Part shown: in pieces, positions 24,530-32,703 of the stretch
Position numbering within the stretch: position 1 is the first letter of the stretch
How the letters are laid out: each line of letters begins with the position of its first letter
DNA from: Vicinamibacteria bacterium
GTDB lineage: Bacteria; Acidobacteriota; Vicinamibacteria; Vicinamibacterales; UBA8438
Direction: 5' to 3'
Assembly (NCBI GenBank): GCA_022820825.1
Contig: JAJEEU010000030.1
Coordinates: forward strand, 1 to 37,692
DNA: 37,692 nt
Made by a program: the position numbers and the translations under genes
Notes under the pieces: model-generated
Told to the model about the DNA's origin: nothing
The model's input: only the letters and a program-made list of their open reading frames with translations
Databases searched by the model: none

Positions 24530-25483
24530 ATGCCACGTCGCTATCTCGTCGCGTTGCTGGCCGTGCTCGCCGTTGGCGGGCTGCTTCCCGCGCCCGCCGC
24601 GGGACAGTCCGGCGGCGGTGCGGACGCCGGGCGCACGGCCTGGGGCGACCCGGACCTGCAGGGTCTCTGGTCGTACGCCACGATCACGCCGCTGCAGCGG
24701 CCTGCCGAGGCGCAAGGCCGGCGGTTCTTCACGCCGGAGGAAGTCGCCGCGCGGACCCTGCAGGCCACGTCCGACCGCCCGGATCGCCCGGGCGTGGACC
24801 CCGGCTCCTACAACGCGTTGTGGTGGGACCGCGGGGAGATGCTGCAGGACAGGCGCACGTCGCAGATCGTCGATCCGCCCGACGGCCGCCTGCCGCTCAA
24901 CGCCGCAGGCCAGCGGCGGGTGGACGCAAAGCGGGAGCACCGGCGCATGCACCCGGCCGACTCGTGGCTGGACCGGCCCCTCTGGGACCGCTGCATCACC
25001 TACCACGGCGTGCCTCCGGTCGGCACCAACTACAACAACACCTACCACATCCTGCAGACGCCCGAGCTCGTCGCGATCCACGTCGAGAACATCCACGACG
25101 TCCGCATCATCCCGCTGACCGGCCGGCCGCATCTCGACGAACAGATACGACAGTGGAACGGCGACTCCCGCGGCTACTGGGACGGCGACACGCTGGTTGT
25201 GGAGACGCGCGGTTACAGCGCCAAGTCCGAGATGCGTTTCCCGACGACGCCCAACACGCGCGCCGTGGAGCGCTTCACGCGCAGGGGCGACGTGATCGAC
25301 TACGAGTTCACTATCGAGGATCCCGAGATCTACACCCGGCCCTTTACCGTCAACCGGCCGTTCCAGGCGGCGCCGGACTACGTCATCTTCGAATACGCCT
25401 GTCACGAGGGCAACTACGCGCTGCCGAACATCATGGCCGGTGAGCGCGCTGCCGAGGCCGCCGCGGCGCAAGGCTCGAAGTAG
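24530..25483 (+). CDS. Exported protein of an acidobacterial family of unknown function
   Basis: The 317-residue protein has a signal peptide (YLVALLAVLAVGGLLPAPAAGQ). A mature part then begins TAWGDPDLQGLWSYATITPLQRP, the opening of a large secreted family in acidobacteria. Further blocks are WWDRGEMLQDRRTSQIVDPPDGRLP, NNTYHILQTPELVAIHVENIHDVRIIPL, GDSRGYWDGDTLVVETRGY and FEYACHEGNYALPNIMAGERA. The last ends in a conserved CHEGN motif that includes a Cys and a His. Many paralogues occur per genome in such organisms, but no function is established. The tryptophan-rich, beta-type sequence suggests a surface or periplasmic fold. It stands alone, with a structured repeat just upstream and a convergent response regulator downstream. 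Confidence 0.75.
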   Translation: MPRRYLVALLAVLAVGGLLPAPAAGQSGGGADAGRTAWGDPDLQGLWSYATITPLQRPAEAQGRRFFTPEEVAARTLQATSDRPDRPGVDPGSYNALWWDRGEMLQDRRTSQIVDPPDGRLPLNAAGQRRVDAKREHRRMHPADSWLDRPLWDRCITYHGVPPVGTNYNNTYHILQTPELVAIHVENIHDVRIIPLTGRPHLDEQIRQWNGDSRGYWDGDTLVVETRGYSAKSEMRFPTTPNTRAVERFTRRGDVIDYEFTIEDPEIYTRPFTVNRPFQAAPDYVIFEYACHEGNYALPNIMAGERAAEAAAAQGSK

Positions 25484-25510
25484 GGAATACGCGGGCGCGG
25501 GCCGGCGTGG

Positions 25511-26176
25511 TCAGCTCAGGTGGATCAGGCCGCGGCGCACGGCGACGGCCAGGACGGCGGTACGGTCGTTCACGTCCAGCTTCAGGTAGATGTTCCGCAG
25601 GTGCACCTGCACCGTCTCTTCGCTGATCCCGAGCAATGCCGCGATCTCCTTGTTGCGCATGCCCTGGGACAGCAGCTCAATCACCTGCAGCTCCCGCGGC
25701 GTGATGTGCTTGTGCCGATTGCGCTCGGCCAGCAGCGACTGCACGTCCGCACTGGCGATCGGCTGCTTGCCGTGATGCACGTCGCGGATGGCGCTGATCA
25801 GCTCGTCGGAGAGCGTGTCCTTCAGGACGTACGCGGCCGCCCCGGCCTCCAATGAGCGATAGACGTCTTCCTCGCCGTGGTACATGGTCAGCACGATGAC
25901 GCGGGCGTCGGGCGACTCCCGCCGAATCTCCCGGATCGCGTCCAGGCCGCTCATGCCCGGCAACTGCAGGTCCATCAACGTCACGTCCGGCCGATGCCGC
26001 CGGAACTGGACGATGCCTTCCTCGCCCGTCGCCGCGGAAGTCACCACGCGCATGTCGGGCTGCTGGCTCAGCAGCGAGGCGATCCCCTCCCGCACGAGAC
26101 GGTGATCCTCCACGCAGAGGATGCGAATCGTCGCGGTCGCCGCGCGTTCGTTTTTCACGGACAGGACTTTCTCCAC
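25511..26176 (-). CDS. NarL/FixJ-type two-component response regulator
   Basis: The 221-residue protein has a receiver domain (acidic Glu23 and Asp24, phospho-acceptor Asp69 in TLMDLQLPGMSG, Thr97, Lys119 in VLKDTLSD). A C-terminal LuxR-type helix-turn-helix follows (about 157-221: ITPRELQVIELLSQGMRNKEIAALLGISEETVQVHLRNIYLKL). It is the cognate partner of the sensor kinase encoded 25 bp upstream and is expected to bind DNA as a phosphorylated dimer. The start is GTG 26176; a GTG six codons later is an alternative. Likely targets are its own operon and the divergent TonB receptor gene, whose shared control region contains repeats (32521-32588), though no site is proven. Confidence 0.95.
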   Translation of the reverse strand: MEKVLSVKNERAATATIRILCVEDHRLVREGIASLLSQQPDMRVVTSAATGEEGIVQFRRHRPDVTLMDLQLPGMSGLDAIREIRRESPDARVIVLTMYHGEEDVYRSLEAGAAAYVLKDTLSDELISAIRDVHHGKQPIASADVQSLLAERNRHKHITPRELQVIELLSQGMRNKEIAALLGISEETVQVHLRNIYLKLDVNDRTAVLAVAVRRGLIHLS

Positions 26177-26201
26177 CCACCGTGTGCCGTCACGGCGGGC
26201 G

Positions 26202-29087
26202 TCAGTGAACCGGTAGGCGCACCCGCACCTCGGTGCCCGTCTCGGCGCTGCTCGTGACCTCCACGCGGCCGCCGACGGATTCGGCGCGCTCCCGCATGCT
26301 CACCAGACCCAGGTGGCCGCCCGCGTCGTCCGCGGGCCGGCTGGCGTCGAACCCGCTGCCGTCGTCGGCGACGTGCAGCAGGATCGCATCGCCGTCGTAT
26401 TGCAGCGCGACCTCGACGCGACCGGCCGCCGCGTGCTGGAGGGCGTTGGTGACAGCTTCCCTGCAGATCCTGACAAGCTGCTCTTCGGCTACCGTGGACA
26501 CCTGCTGCGGCGCGCCGGCGACGCGGAAGTCGAGCGCCAGCGCGGTGTCCCGCGTGACATGCTCGCACGTCTCGCGGAGGGCGGTCGCCAGACTGCGCCC
26601 CGAAGGCCTCGACCGCAGGCTCCATATCGATTCCCGCGCCTCGCGGATGTACTCCTCGACGTCCTTGCGGATGCTGCGCAGGCGCTGCTTCGCCTGCTCC
26701 GGCGCACCGTCCAGGCTGCCCGCGAGCACGTCGAACTGCAGCGCCACGCCGACCAGGCTCTGCAGCAGCGTGTCATGGATCTCGCGGCTCAACCGCGCGC
26801 GCTCCGCCAGTATCAGCGAGTAGCGCCGGTGAATCCGCACCTCCCTGGCTTTCCACGCCCCAAGCAGCAGCGAGACCAGCGCGATGCCCCCGGCCGCGTA
26901 GAACCAGGCGGCCTGGTAGAACGGCGGCGGCACGGACAATTCGAGGACCGCGCCCTCGCGATTCCAGATGCCGCGGTTGTTGCGGGCAATCACCTGGAAC
27001 CGGTAGTCCCCGGCCGGCAGATTGGCGTACAACGCCTCCCGGCGCGTCCCCGGCTCGACCCAATTCGGGTCGAATCCCTCCAACCGGTAGCGGAACTGGG
27101 TCCTGGCCGGCGCGGCATACGTCAAGGCCGTGTAGTCGACGCGCAACTGGGAGCTGCCCGACGGCAGCTCCAGCGGCGACGCGTGGTCGACACGCTGCCC
27201 ATCGACGTGTACGGCCTCGATCCGCACCGGCGGCGGCGTCTGCTGGTCCGGCAGCCGGCCGGGATCGATCACCACGGCGCCACCGCCCGTGGCGAACCAC
27301 AGGCGCCCGTCCGCGCCGCGCGTGCCGACCGGATGACCCAGCCGCATCGGCATGTTCACCACTCCATCGAACCGGTCGTACAGCCGAAACTCGACCTGGT
27401 GTGCGGGATCACGCTGCAGCTCGTCGAATTCCTCCGGCCGGAAGGTCAGGATGCCGGAACGGGTGCCGATCCACAGATTGCCGTCGCCACCCTCCACCAC
27501 CGATGAGACCGAATCGACCGGCAGGCCGTTGGCCCGCTGCGTCGCGGTCGTGAAGCGCTCGCCGTCGAAGCGGCTGAGCCCGTCGCCCGCACCCACCCAT
27601 AGTGCGCCGGCGCTGTCCTCGTACAGGACGTTCACGGCGCCGCCGAGCCCGGGTATCGAGTCGTAGAGGCGAAACGTGTGATCCTGGCGGATGGCGCCCA
27701 GCTTGCCGTCGGTGAAGCCAATCCAGACGTTGCCGGCAGCGTCCGTATGGGCCGTGTAGACGGTGTCGCGATTCTCCACGGGCAACGCCTCGTAGCGGTC
27801 GAGGCGTCCCCGGCTCCAGCGGAATACTCCGCCGTGCATGTCGCAGATCCACAGGTCGCCCCGCGGATCCGTCGTCAGGGCCGAGACCCATGAGAACGGG
27901 GTCGCTCCCGGTTGCGTCACCGCCGTGAAACGCCCGTCGGCATACCTGTTGATGCTGTCGAGCGTGGCGATCCACAACTGTCCGTGCTTGTCGCCGTGCA
28001 GGGCGGTTACCGTACCGAATCTTCCCTCCGCCGGGAGGGGCGCGTGCCCCACCGGTTCCGAGAGCAGCACGATCCCGTCGTACGTCCCGCCCCAGATGCC
28101 GCCGTCGGGCGTTGCCTCGACCGTCCGCACGAGTCCGCCCGGCACCGCCACCGGAGTGACGCTGCGGGGAGAGAACTGGTGCAGTCCCGACTGCGTCGCA
28201 ACCCAGACGTGCCCTTCGCGGTCTTCGAACAGCGCCTGCACGACATCACTCGAAAGCCCGTCCTGCACCGTGACGTTGCTGACGACGGGGAGGTCCGCTG
28301 CGTCCGCCTCCTGGCCGACCCACAGGCCGCGACCCGCGGTGCCGACCCATACGGCGCCGCGCCTGTCCCGCAGGAAGGCGAAGCGGAACGGCGTGCTGCG
28401 CTCCGTGCTTGCCGACACGTCGAGCACGGCGCGCGCGAGCGCCGAGCCGAACGCGGAGGGCGCCGGGTCCGCGCGAAACGTGTCGCCCACCACCTGCCTG
28501 AACACACCGGCCGCGTGAGACACCCAGAAGTTGTGGTCCTCGTCGCGGTACGCCTCGACGGTCGGTCCTGCGGGCAGGCCGTTCCGCGGTTCGACCTGCG
28601 ACCAGCGGTCGCCGTCGAAGCCGTGCAGCCCGTCCAGGCCGCCCGCCCATACGGTGCCGTGCTGATCCTCGATGATGAACGTCACGAAACCGGACGCGAT
28701 GCCCTCCGCTTCGCTGTACACCACGACATCGCCGTCCCGTATCCTGGCGACGCCCCCGTGGATGCCGAAGCCGGCCCACAGGCTGCCGTCGCGCGCGCTG
28801 TGGAGCGCCGTGACCTCGCGCCGGGGCAACTGCTCGTCGTGGAGGTCGCGCCACGCCACGAAATCCACGCCGTCGAAACGCACCAGTCCGGCATCCGTGC
28901 CGAGCCAGATGTAGCCGTCTCGGTCCTGCTCGATGGCCCAGACGCGCGCGGCCGGCAGCCCTTCGTACTGCGTCCAGGAGGTCAGCGTGTAGTCGGTGAC
29001 GGATGGAGATTCGGCCGCCGGCGCCCCGGGCAACAGGAGCAGACCGATGGCGATCAGTAGCACCTGCGGCGAACGACGTTCGGCCAT
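26202..29087 (-). CDS. Propeller-type sensor histidine kinase (Reg_prop, Y_Y_Y, HisKA_3, HATPase)
   Basis: The 961-residue protein has a signal peptide (LLIAIGLLLLPGAPAA) and a large periplasmic sensor of two-component-regulator propeller repeats (many W.G...GL.RFDG and GL...V..L..D..G..W.GT units, about residues 35-620). A Y_Y_Y domain follows (FRYRLEGFDPNWVEPGTRREALYANLPAGDY), then one membrane helix (about 727-746). The cytoplasmic kinase is of the NarL type: dimerisation helix LSREIHDTLLQSLVG with His771, then HATPase motifs AVTNALQHA, DDGSGFD and GLVSMRERAESVGG. This periplasmic layout is the one used by polysaccharide sensors in Bacteroidetes, but here the kinase and regulator are separate. 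GGAGG seven bases before ATG 29087 fixes the start; the longer open frame belongs to the upstream gene's opposite frames. Confidence 0.94.
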   Translation of the reverse strand: MAERRSPQVLLIAIGLLLLPGAPAAESPSVTDYTLTSWTQYEGLPAARVWAIEQDRDGYIWLGTDAGLVRFDGVDFVAWRDLHDEQLPRREVTALHSARDGSLWAGFGIHGGVARIRDGDVVVYSEAEGIASGFVTFIIEDQHGTVWAGGLDGLHGFDGDRWSQVEPRNGLPAGPTVEAYRDEDHNFWVSHAAGVFRQVVGDTFRADPAPSAFGSALARAVLDVSASTERSTPFRFAFLRDRRGAVWVGTAGRGLWVGQEADAADLPVVSNVTVQDGLSSDVVQALFEDREGHVWVATQSGLHQFSPRSVTPVAVPGGLVRTVEATPDGGIWGGTYDGIVLLSEPVGHAPLPAEGRFGTVTALHGDKHGQLWIATLDSINRYADGRFTAVTQPGATPFSWVSALTTDPRGDLWICDMHGGVFRWSRGRLDRYEALPVENRDTVYTAHTDAAGNVWIGFTDGKLGAIRQDHTFRLYDSIPGLGGAVNVLYEDSAGALWVGAGDGLSRFDGERFTTATQRANGLPVDSVSSVVEGGDGNLWIGTRSGILTFRPEEFDELQRDPAHQVEFRLYDRFDGVVNMPMRLGHPVGTRGADGRLWFATGGGAVVIDPGRLPDQQTPPPVRIEAVHVDGQRVDHASPLELPSGSSQLRVDYTALTYAAPARTQFRYRLEGFDPNWVEPGTRREALYANLPAGDYRFQVIARNNRGIWNREGAVLELSVPPPFYQAAWFYAAGGIALVSLLLGAWKAREVRIHRRYSLILAERARLSREIHDTLLQSLVGVALQFDVLAGSLDGAPEQAKQRLRSIRKDVEEYIREARESIWSLRSRPSGRSLATALRETCEHVTRDTALALDFRVAGAPQQVSTVAEEQLVRICREAVTNALQHAAAGRVEVALQYDGDAILLHVADDGSGFDASRPADDAGGHLGLVSMRERAESVGGRVEVTSSAETGTEVRVRLPVH

Positions 29088-29143
29088 ACGGCTACCTCCG
29101 CGTCCCGCCGGTTCGGACGGGGCCGCGGCGCGGCGTCCTCCGC

Positions 29144-30469
29144 CTACGGTGCGGCCAGCGAGGCGGAGATGATCTCCTCGTCGTTGCGGGCGTAGATCCG
29201 CTTGTTGGCGTACGCCGGATGGGACCAGTTTACCGCGCGCAGCTCTCTTCTGTTGCCGGGCGGCGAAGTGGGGGTGATCAGTTGCGTCCGGCTCAGCTCG
29301 TGATAGCCGTCGGGCGCGAGGCGGGCGATGATCAGCTCGCCCCGGTCGTTGTTGATGAATACGCGGTCGTGGTTGCGAACGATCTGCGCGGACGCCCAGC
29401 GGACGCGTTCGCCCACCACCTGCTGCGTCTCCCAGATGCGCTCGCCGGTGGCGGCGTGCAGGCAGCGCATCTGGCCGTAGCTGCCGATGCCGTAGACGTA
29501 GTCGCCCAGGATGATCGGCGTCGTCACCAGCGCGTGGAGACCGTCCGTCTGGATCTCGTTGTCGCTCGCGCCACGCCACAGGACGCTCGCGCCGATGTTG
29601 TCGCGGTCCAGGCCGAGCATGACGGAGCCGTTGTAGAAGGCGGACACGAGCAGGCGCTCGCCGCTGTGGACCGGAGTCGCGACGGAGAGCGTGTTGGCGA
29701 CGTCGAACGGCTGCTCCCAGTAGACCTCGCCCGTCACGGGGTCGAGCGCGCTCACCGCCGCCGGGTGCCAGACGACGAGTTGCCGCGCACCGCCCGCGCT
29801 GATGATGATCGGCTGGCTGTAGCCGGGCTCCAGCCCGGCCGACAGCGAGCGCCACAGCTCCTCGCCGGTCAGCTTGTCGAAGGCGACGACCAGGGCGTCC
29901 GGCTCGGCGCCGACCAGGCTGATCAACCGCTCGCCGTCGACCAGCGGGGCGCTGGCGAAGCCCCAGTCCCAGGCCCAGGCCAGCGGCTGCACGCCGTAGT
30001 CCTCGACGAAGTCCTTGCTCCAGTGCACCGCCCCGGTTTCGACGTCCAGGCAGTGGAGCGCCCCGCGGGCGCCCAGGACGTACACGCGGTCGCCGTCGAC
30101 GGTGGGCGTTGCGCGCGGTCCGACCGCATAGCCCAGACCGGCGTAGTTCACCTCCCACTCGTGCATCCAGAGCACGCGCCCGGATTCCTCGTCCAGGCTC
30201 CAGACGCGTTCGACGCCCCGCAGGCCGCGCTGCTGCACGTAGTCCGTGACGAACACGCGGCCGCCGGCGACCGCCGGCCCGGCGTAGCCGCCCCCGATCG
30301 GCGTCCGCCACAGCACGTCCAGGCCGCCGTCGGGAAAGCGCTCCAGAATGCCGGTCTCGTTCCAGACCCCGAGCCGCCCGGGGCCGCGCCATTCCGGCCA
30401 GTCCTCCGCCTCGACGGCGGCCGCGCCGAGCAGCAGACATGCGGCTGCGCAGGCTGCGGACGTCCTCAT
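29144..30469 (-). CDS. PQQ-like beta-propeller exoprotein, intact paralogue
   Basis: The 441-residue protein has a signal peptide (RTSAACAAACLLLGAAAVEA) and then EDWPEWRGPGRLGVWNETG, followed by repeated propeller blades (RVFVTDY, GRVLWMHEWEVNYAG, GPRATPTVDGDRVYVLGARGALHCLDVETG, ERIWETQQVVG). It resembles quinoprotein-type propellers of outer-membrane assembly and alcohol dehydrogenase families, but the calcium and PQQ ligands are not evident to me. Its ATG overlaps the stop of the upstream metallo-beta-lactamase gene (ATGA), so it is coupled to it. It is a close paralogue of the frameshifted gene at 6062-7404 and supplies the reference for reading that break. Its place in a sensor-regulator operon suggests a sensing or binding role outside the cell membrane. 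Confidence 0.9.
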   Translation of the reverse strand: MRTSAACAAACLLLGAAAVEAEDWPEWRGPGRLGVWNETGILERFPDGGLDVLWRTPIGGGYAGPAVAGGRVFVTDYVQQRGLRGVERVWSLDEESGRVLWMHEWEVNYAGLGYAVGPRATPTVDGDRVYVLGARGALHCLDVETGAVHWSKDFVEDYGVQPLAWAWDWGFASAPLVDGERLISLVGAEPDALVVAFDKLTGEELWRSLSAGLEPGYSQPIIISAGGARQLVVWHPAAVSALDPVTGEVYWEQPFDVANTLSVATPVHSGERLLVSAFYNGSVMLGLDRDNIGASVLWRGASDNEIQTDGLHALVTTPIILGDYVYGIGSYGQMRCLHAATGERIWETQQVVGERVRWASAQIVRNHDRVFINNDRGELIIARLAPDGYHELSRTQLITPTSPPGNRRELRAVNWSHPAYANKRIYARNDEEIISASLAAP

Positions 30470-31380
30470 TGCGGCGCCTCCCGCCGGGCGCGCAGCTCGT
30501 CGTAGATGATCCGCACGTTGGCCTCCGCCTGCTCCATGCCGTAGCCGGCGTAGCGCTCCGGCAGCCGCAGCGCCGCGGCGGCCTCGGCGGCGTCCAGGCC
30601 GGCGTCCATGGCCTCCCGCACCGCCGCCAGGAAATCCCGCGTGAAGGCCGCGTACTCCTCGACGTCCGCCCATGTCATCGTCTGCAGCATGCCGTGCACG
30701 CCGGGCACGGGCGGCATGGCGCCGTGGCCGGCGATCACGGTGTCGACGCCGTCGATCTCCGCGGCGAGCCTTGCCAGCGTCTCCGGGTAGGCCACGCCGC
30801 TGCCGCCGTGCGCCGCGTCGATGACCGGCGCCGCCTTGCCGTTGACGAGATCGCCCACGTGCGCCACGCCCTTCTCGGGGAAGACGACGACGATGTCGCC
30901 GCCGGTGTGGGCCGGACCGAAATGGTACAGCTCGATCCGGTTCGGGCCGTCGAGCAATGACAGCGTGTCGCGAAACGTTGTTACCGGCGGTCCCGAGGCG
31001 CCAGCCGCGTTCTCGTGGGCGATGATGCGGGTCGTCGGCGGGAGCTCGCCGTTGCCGCCGGCGTGGTCGGCGTGTCCGTGCGTATTGATGATGGTCGTCA
31101 CCGGCAGCTCGGTCACCAGCGCGACGGCGTCCATCACGGTCTGCCCCCAGCCGGCGGACTTCGCGTCGACGAGCACGACCTCGCCGCGGTCCTCGTCGAC
31201 TACCGCCAGCGAGTGGCCGCCGCCGTCCAGCAGGACATAGACCGTGTCCCCGGGGCTCAGCGAGTGCATCCTGACGGTCTTCGCCGCCGGCTGCCCTGCG
31301 GCAATCGCGACGCCGCCCGGGCCGCCGAGCGCCAATGCGCCGACCGCGACCAACGGACATGCTGCCGTGCCCCAGCGCAT
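30466..31380 (-). CDS. Exported metallo-beta-lactamase-fold hydrolase
   Basis: The 304-residue protein has a signal-like N terminus (LVAVGALALGGPGGVAIAAG). Its metal site shows the family motif THGHADH (His101, His103, Asp105, His106), then GPAHTGGD and VGDLVNGK, and a late GHG. These residues bind two metal ions and activate water for hydrolysis of an ester, amide, lactone or thioester. The length and the secreted form resemble SoxH/quorum-quenching-like or glyoxalase-II-like members. Here the context is a cyclase upstream (23 bp apart) and a propeller protein downstream, so a role in processing the same imported compound is plausible. ATG 31380 is chosen because the signal peptide starts there. 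Confidence 0.85.
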   Translation of the reverse strand: MRWGTAACPLVAVGALALGGPGGVAIAAGQPAAKTVRMHSLSPGDTVYVLLDGGGHSLAVVDEDRGEVVLVDAKSAGWGQTVMDAVALVTELPVTTIINTHGHADHAGGNGELPPTTRIIAHENAAGASGPPVTTFRDTLSLLDGPNRIELYHFGPAHTGGDIVVVFPEKGVAHVGDLVNGKAAPVIDAAHGGSGVAYPETLARLAAEIDGVDTVIAGHGAMPPVPGVHGMLQTMTWADVEEYAAFTRDFLAAVREAMDAGLDAAEAAAALRLPERYAGYGMEQAEANVRIIYDELRARREAPQ

Positions 31381-31403
31381 GGCCAGGCCCCCGTACCGGA
31401 CTC

Positions 31404-32444
31404 CTAGAAGATGGCGATCGGGTTGATGGGCGAGCCGGTGCCACCCTTGATCGGCAACGGGGCGGCCACGACCAGGAATTCCCAGCGGTTCAGCTCGGCG
31501 GCCGTATCGGCCAGTTCGCCCAGGTGCAACTGATCGAAGATGTTCAGGCCGAGGAACACCATCGTGAAGTAGTGCACCGGGTGGGTCGGCAGCGGGTTGC
31601 CCGAGAACCCCGACGGCAGCGCGTCGAGCGACTCGTCGCTGCCGATTATCGCGACATCCCGCTCGGCCAGCCACGGGATGCACGCCGGCGCGAGGCCGGC
31701 GCTGCCGTCGAACGGTCCCAGCGCCTCGTGGCGGGCGAACCAGCCGGTGTGAATGAAGAGCGCGTCGCCGGCGGACACCGTGACTCCGGCCTGCTCCTCC
31801 CAGGCGTCGAGATCCTCCGGGTAGATCGGCTCACCGGGCTCAAGGTACGGCACGCCCTTCAGGCGCGGGATGTCCATCAGGATGCCCCGCGTGACGACGC
31901 CGTGGCGCAGGTTCTCGATGCCGCCGCGGATCGTCCCCTCCGCGGTGATGTCGGTGTACGGCAGGCCGTTGTACCACTGCCCGTTGTAGAAGTTGTGCGC
32001 CAGCGCGTCCAGGTGGCTGCGGCTGCCGTGCGCTCCCACCATGAGGCGCTCGGCGGGCGGCGCCGTCCACGGATTGGACGTCACGTACTCGTCGTAGTTC
32101 TCCCGAAAGGTGAACTCGAAGCGATAGGGCGGCGAGCGGCCCGGCTCCTCGACGTTCGGGATCTGCAGCTCGGCCATCGAAACGGTCACGCCTTCCGTGA
32201 CCAGGGCGGCCGCCTGCACCCGCTTCTCGGGCGTAACCAACCGGATGGCGCCGAGATCGTCGTCCTCGCCCCAACGTCCCCAGTTGGAGTACTCGTCGAT
32301 CCATGCGTCGAGCTGGGCCACGGTGAGCGGCTCGTCCCCGCGCCCCCCTTGCCCGGCACCGCCAGCGAGGAAATACGTCCCGGCGAGCCCCAGCACCAGC
32401 GCGGCGACCACGGCCGCCGCCGTCATGTAGGTTCGCTGTGTCAT
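31404..32444 (-). CDS. Cyclase-family protein (kynurenine formamidase-like), membrane-anchored
   Basis: The 346-residue protein begins with a hydrophobic anchor (YMTAAAVVAALVLGLAGTYFLAGG), then a cyclase-superfamily domain. The central metal motif reads AHGSRSHLDALAHN, a variant of HxGTHxDxxxH in which the usual Thr-His spacing is kept as Ser-His. Other blocks are RGILMDIPRLKG, GDALFIHTGW and DESLDALPSG. Family members hydrolyse cyclic or formyl amides and esters. It is the first gene of the minus-strand operon: the ATG has GGAGG five bases upstream, and the next gene begins 23 bp after its stop. The N-terminal helix would place it in the periplasm. Confidence 0.84.
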   Translation of the reverse strand: MTQRTYMTAAAVVAALVLGLAGTYFLAGGAGQGGRGDEPLTVAQLDAWIDEYSNWGRWGEDDDLGAIRLVTPEKRVQAAALVTEGVTVSMAELQIPNVEEPGRSPPYRFEFTFRENYDEYVTSNPWTAPPAERLMVGAHGSRSHLDALAHNFYNGQWYNGLPYTDITAEGTIRGGIENLRHGVVTRGILMDIPRLKGVPYLEPGEPIYPEDLDAWEEQAGVTVSAGDALFIHTGWFARHEALGPFDGSAGLAPACIPWLAERDVAIIGSDESLDALPSGFSGNPLPTHPVHYFTMVFLGLNIFDQLHLGELADTAAELNRWEFLVVAAPLPIKGGTGSPINPIAIF

Positions 32445-32463
32445 GACAACCTCCCGGTTCGTG

Positions 32464-32482
32464 GCCTGCCGCTCAGGCAGGC
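32464..32482 (-). promoter_or_regulatory. Hairpin in the leader of the cyclase operon
   Basis: GCCTGCC (32464-32470) and GGCAGGC (32476-32482) form a perfect 7-bp stem with a five-base loop GCTCA, about 20 bases before the cyclase ATG. A second copy of GGCAGGC lies at 32493-32499. It could act on translation or mark a protein site; nothing decides between them. Confidence 0.3.
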
Positions 32483-32520
32483 AATCCTCAGAGGCAGGCT
32501 CCGCGAACGACCGCCACAGT

Positions 32521-32588
32521 GCAATACCACAATTCAGTTAGACGGGGTTGCCAACACGGCCGGGTTTCTACCGGATTTCTGGTATTGC
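32521..32588. promoter_or_regulatory. Direct and inverted repeats in the divergent cyclase/TonB receptor control region
   Basis: GCAATACCA (32521-32529) and TGGTATTGC (32580-32588) are a perfect 9-bp inverted repeat, 50 bases apart. Between them, CCGGGTTTCTA (32560-32570) and CCGGATTTCTG (32571-32581) are tandem units of 11 bp with two differences, matching one turn of DNA. The layout fits cooperative regulator binding in a region that separates two divergent transcription units. Confidence 0.4.
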
Positions 32589-32703
32589 GTACGCCTTGCG
32601 GGTGAGTAATCTTGTCGACTGCGGGCGTGGGCGGCCACGCTCCCGGCGGCGCTCTCGGCGATTGTGCGATTCGTTCGGTGCTTCTTCCCCCGGAGGACGA
32701 CCG

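Noticed and set aside
29088..30440. Upstream extension of the sensor kinase
   Set aside because: The extension lies inside the PQQ-like gene in another frame; GGAGG and a signal peptide at 29087 give the real start.
32548..32703. 52-residue extension of the TonB receptor
   Set aside because: The extra residues are Arg-rich with no signal character; GGAGG and a proper signal peptide follow ATG 32704.
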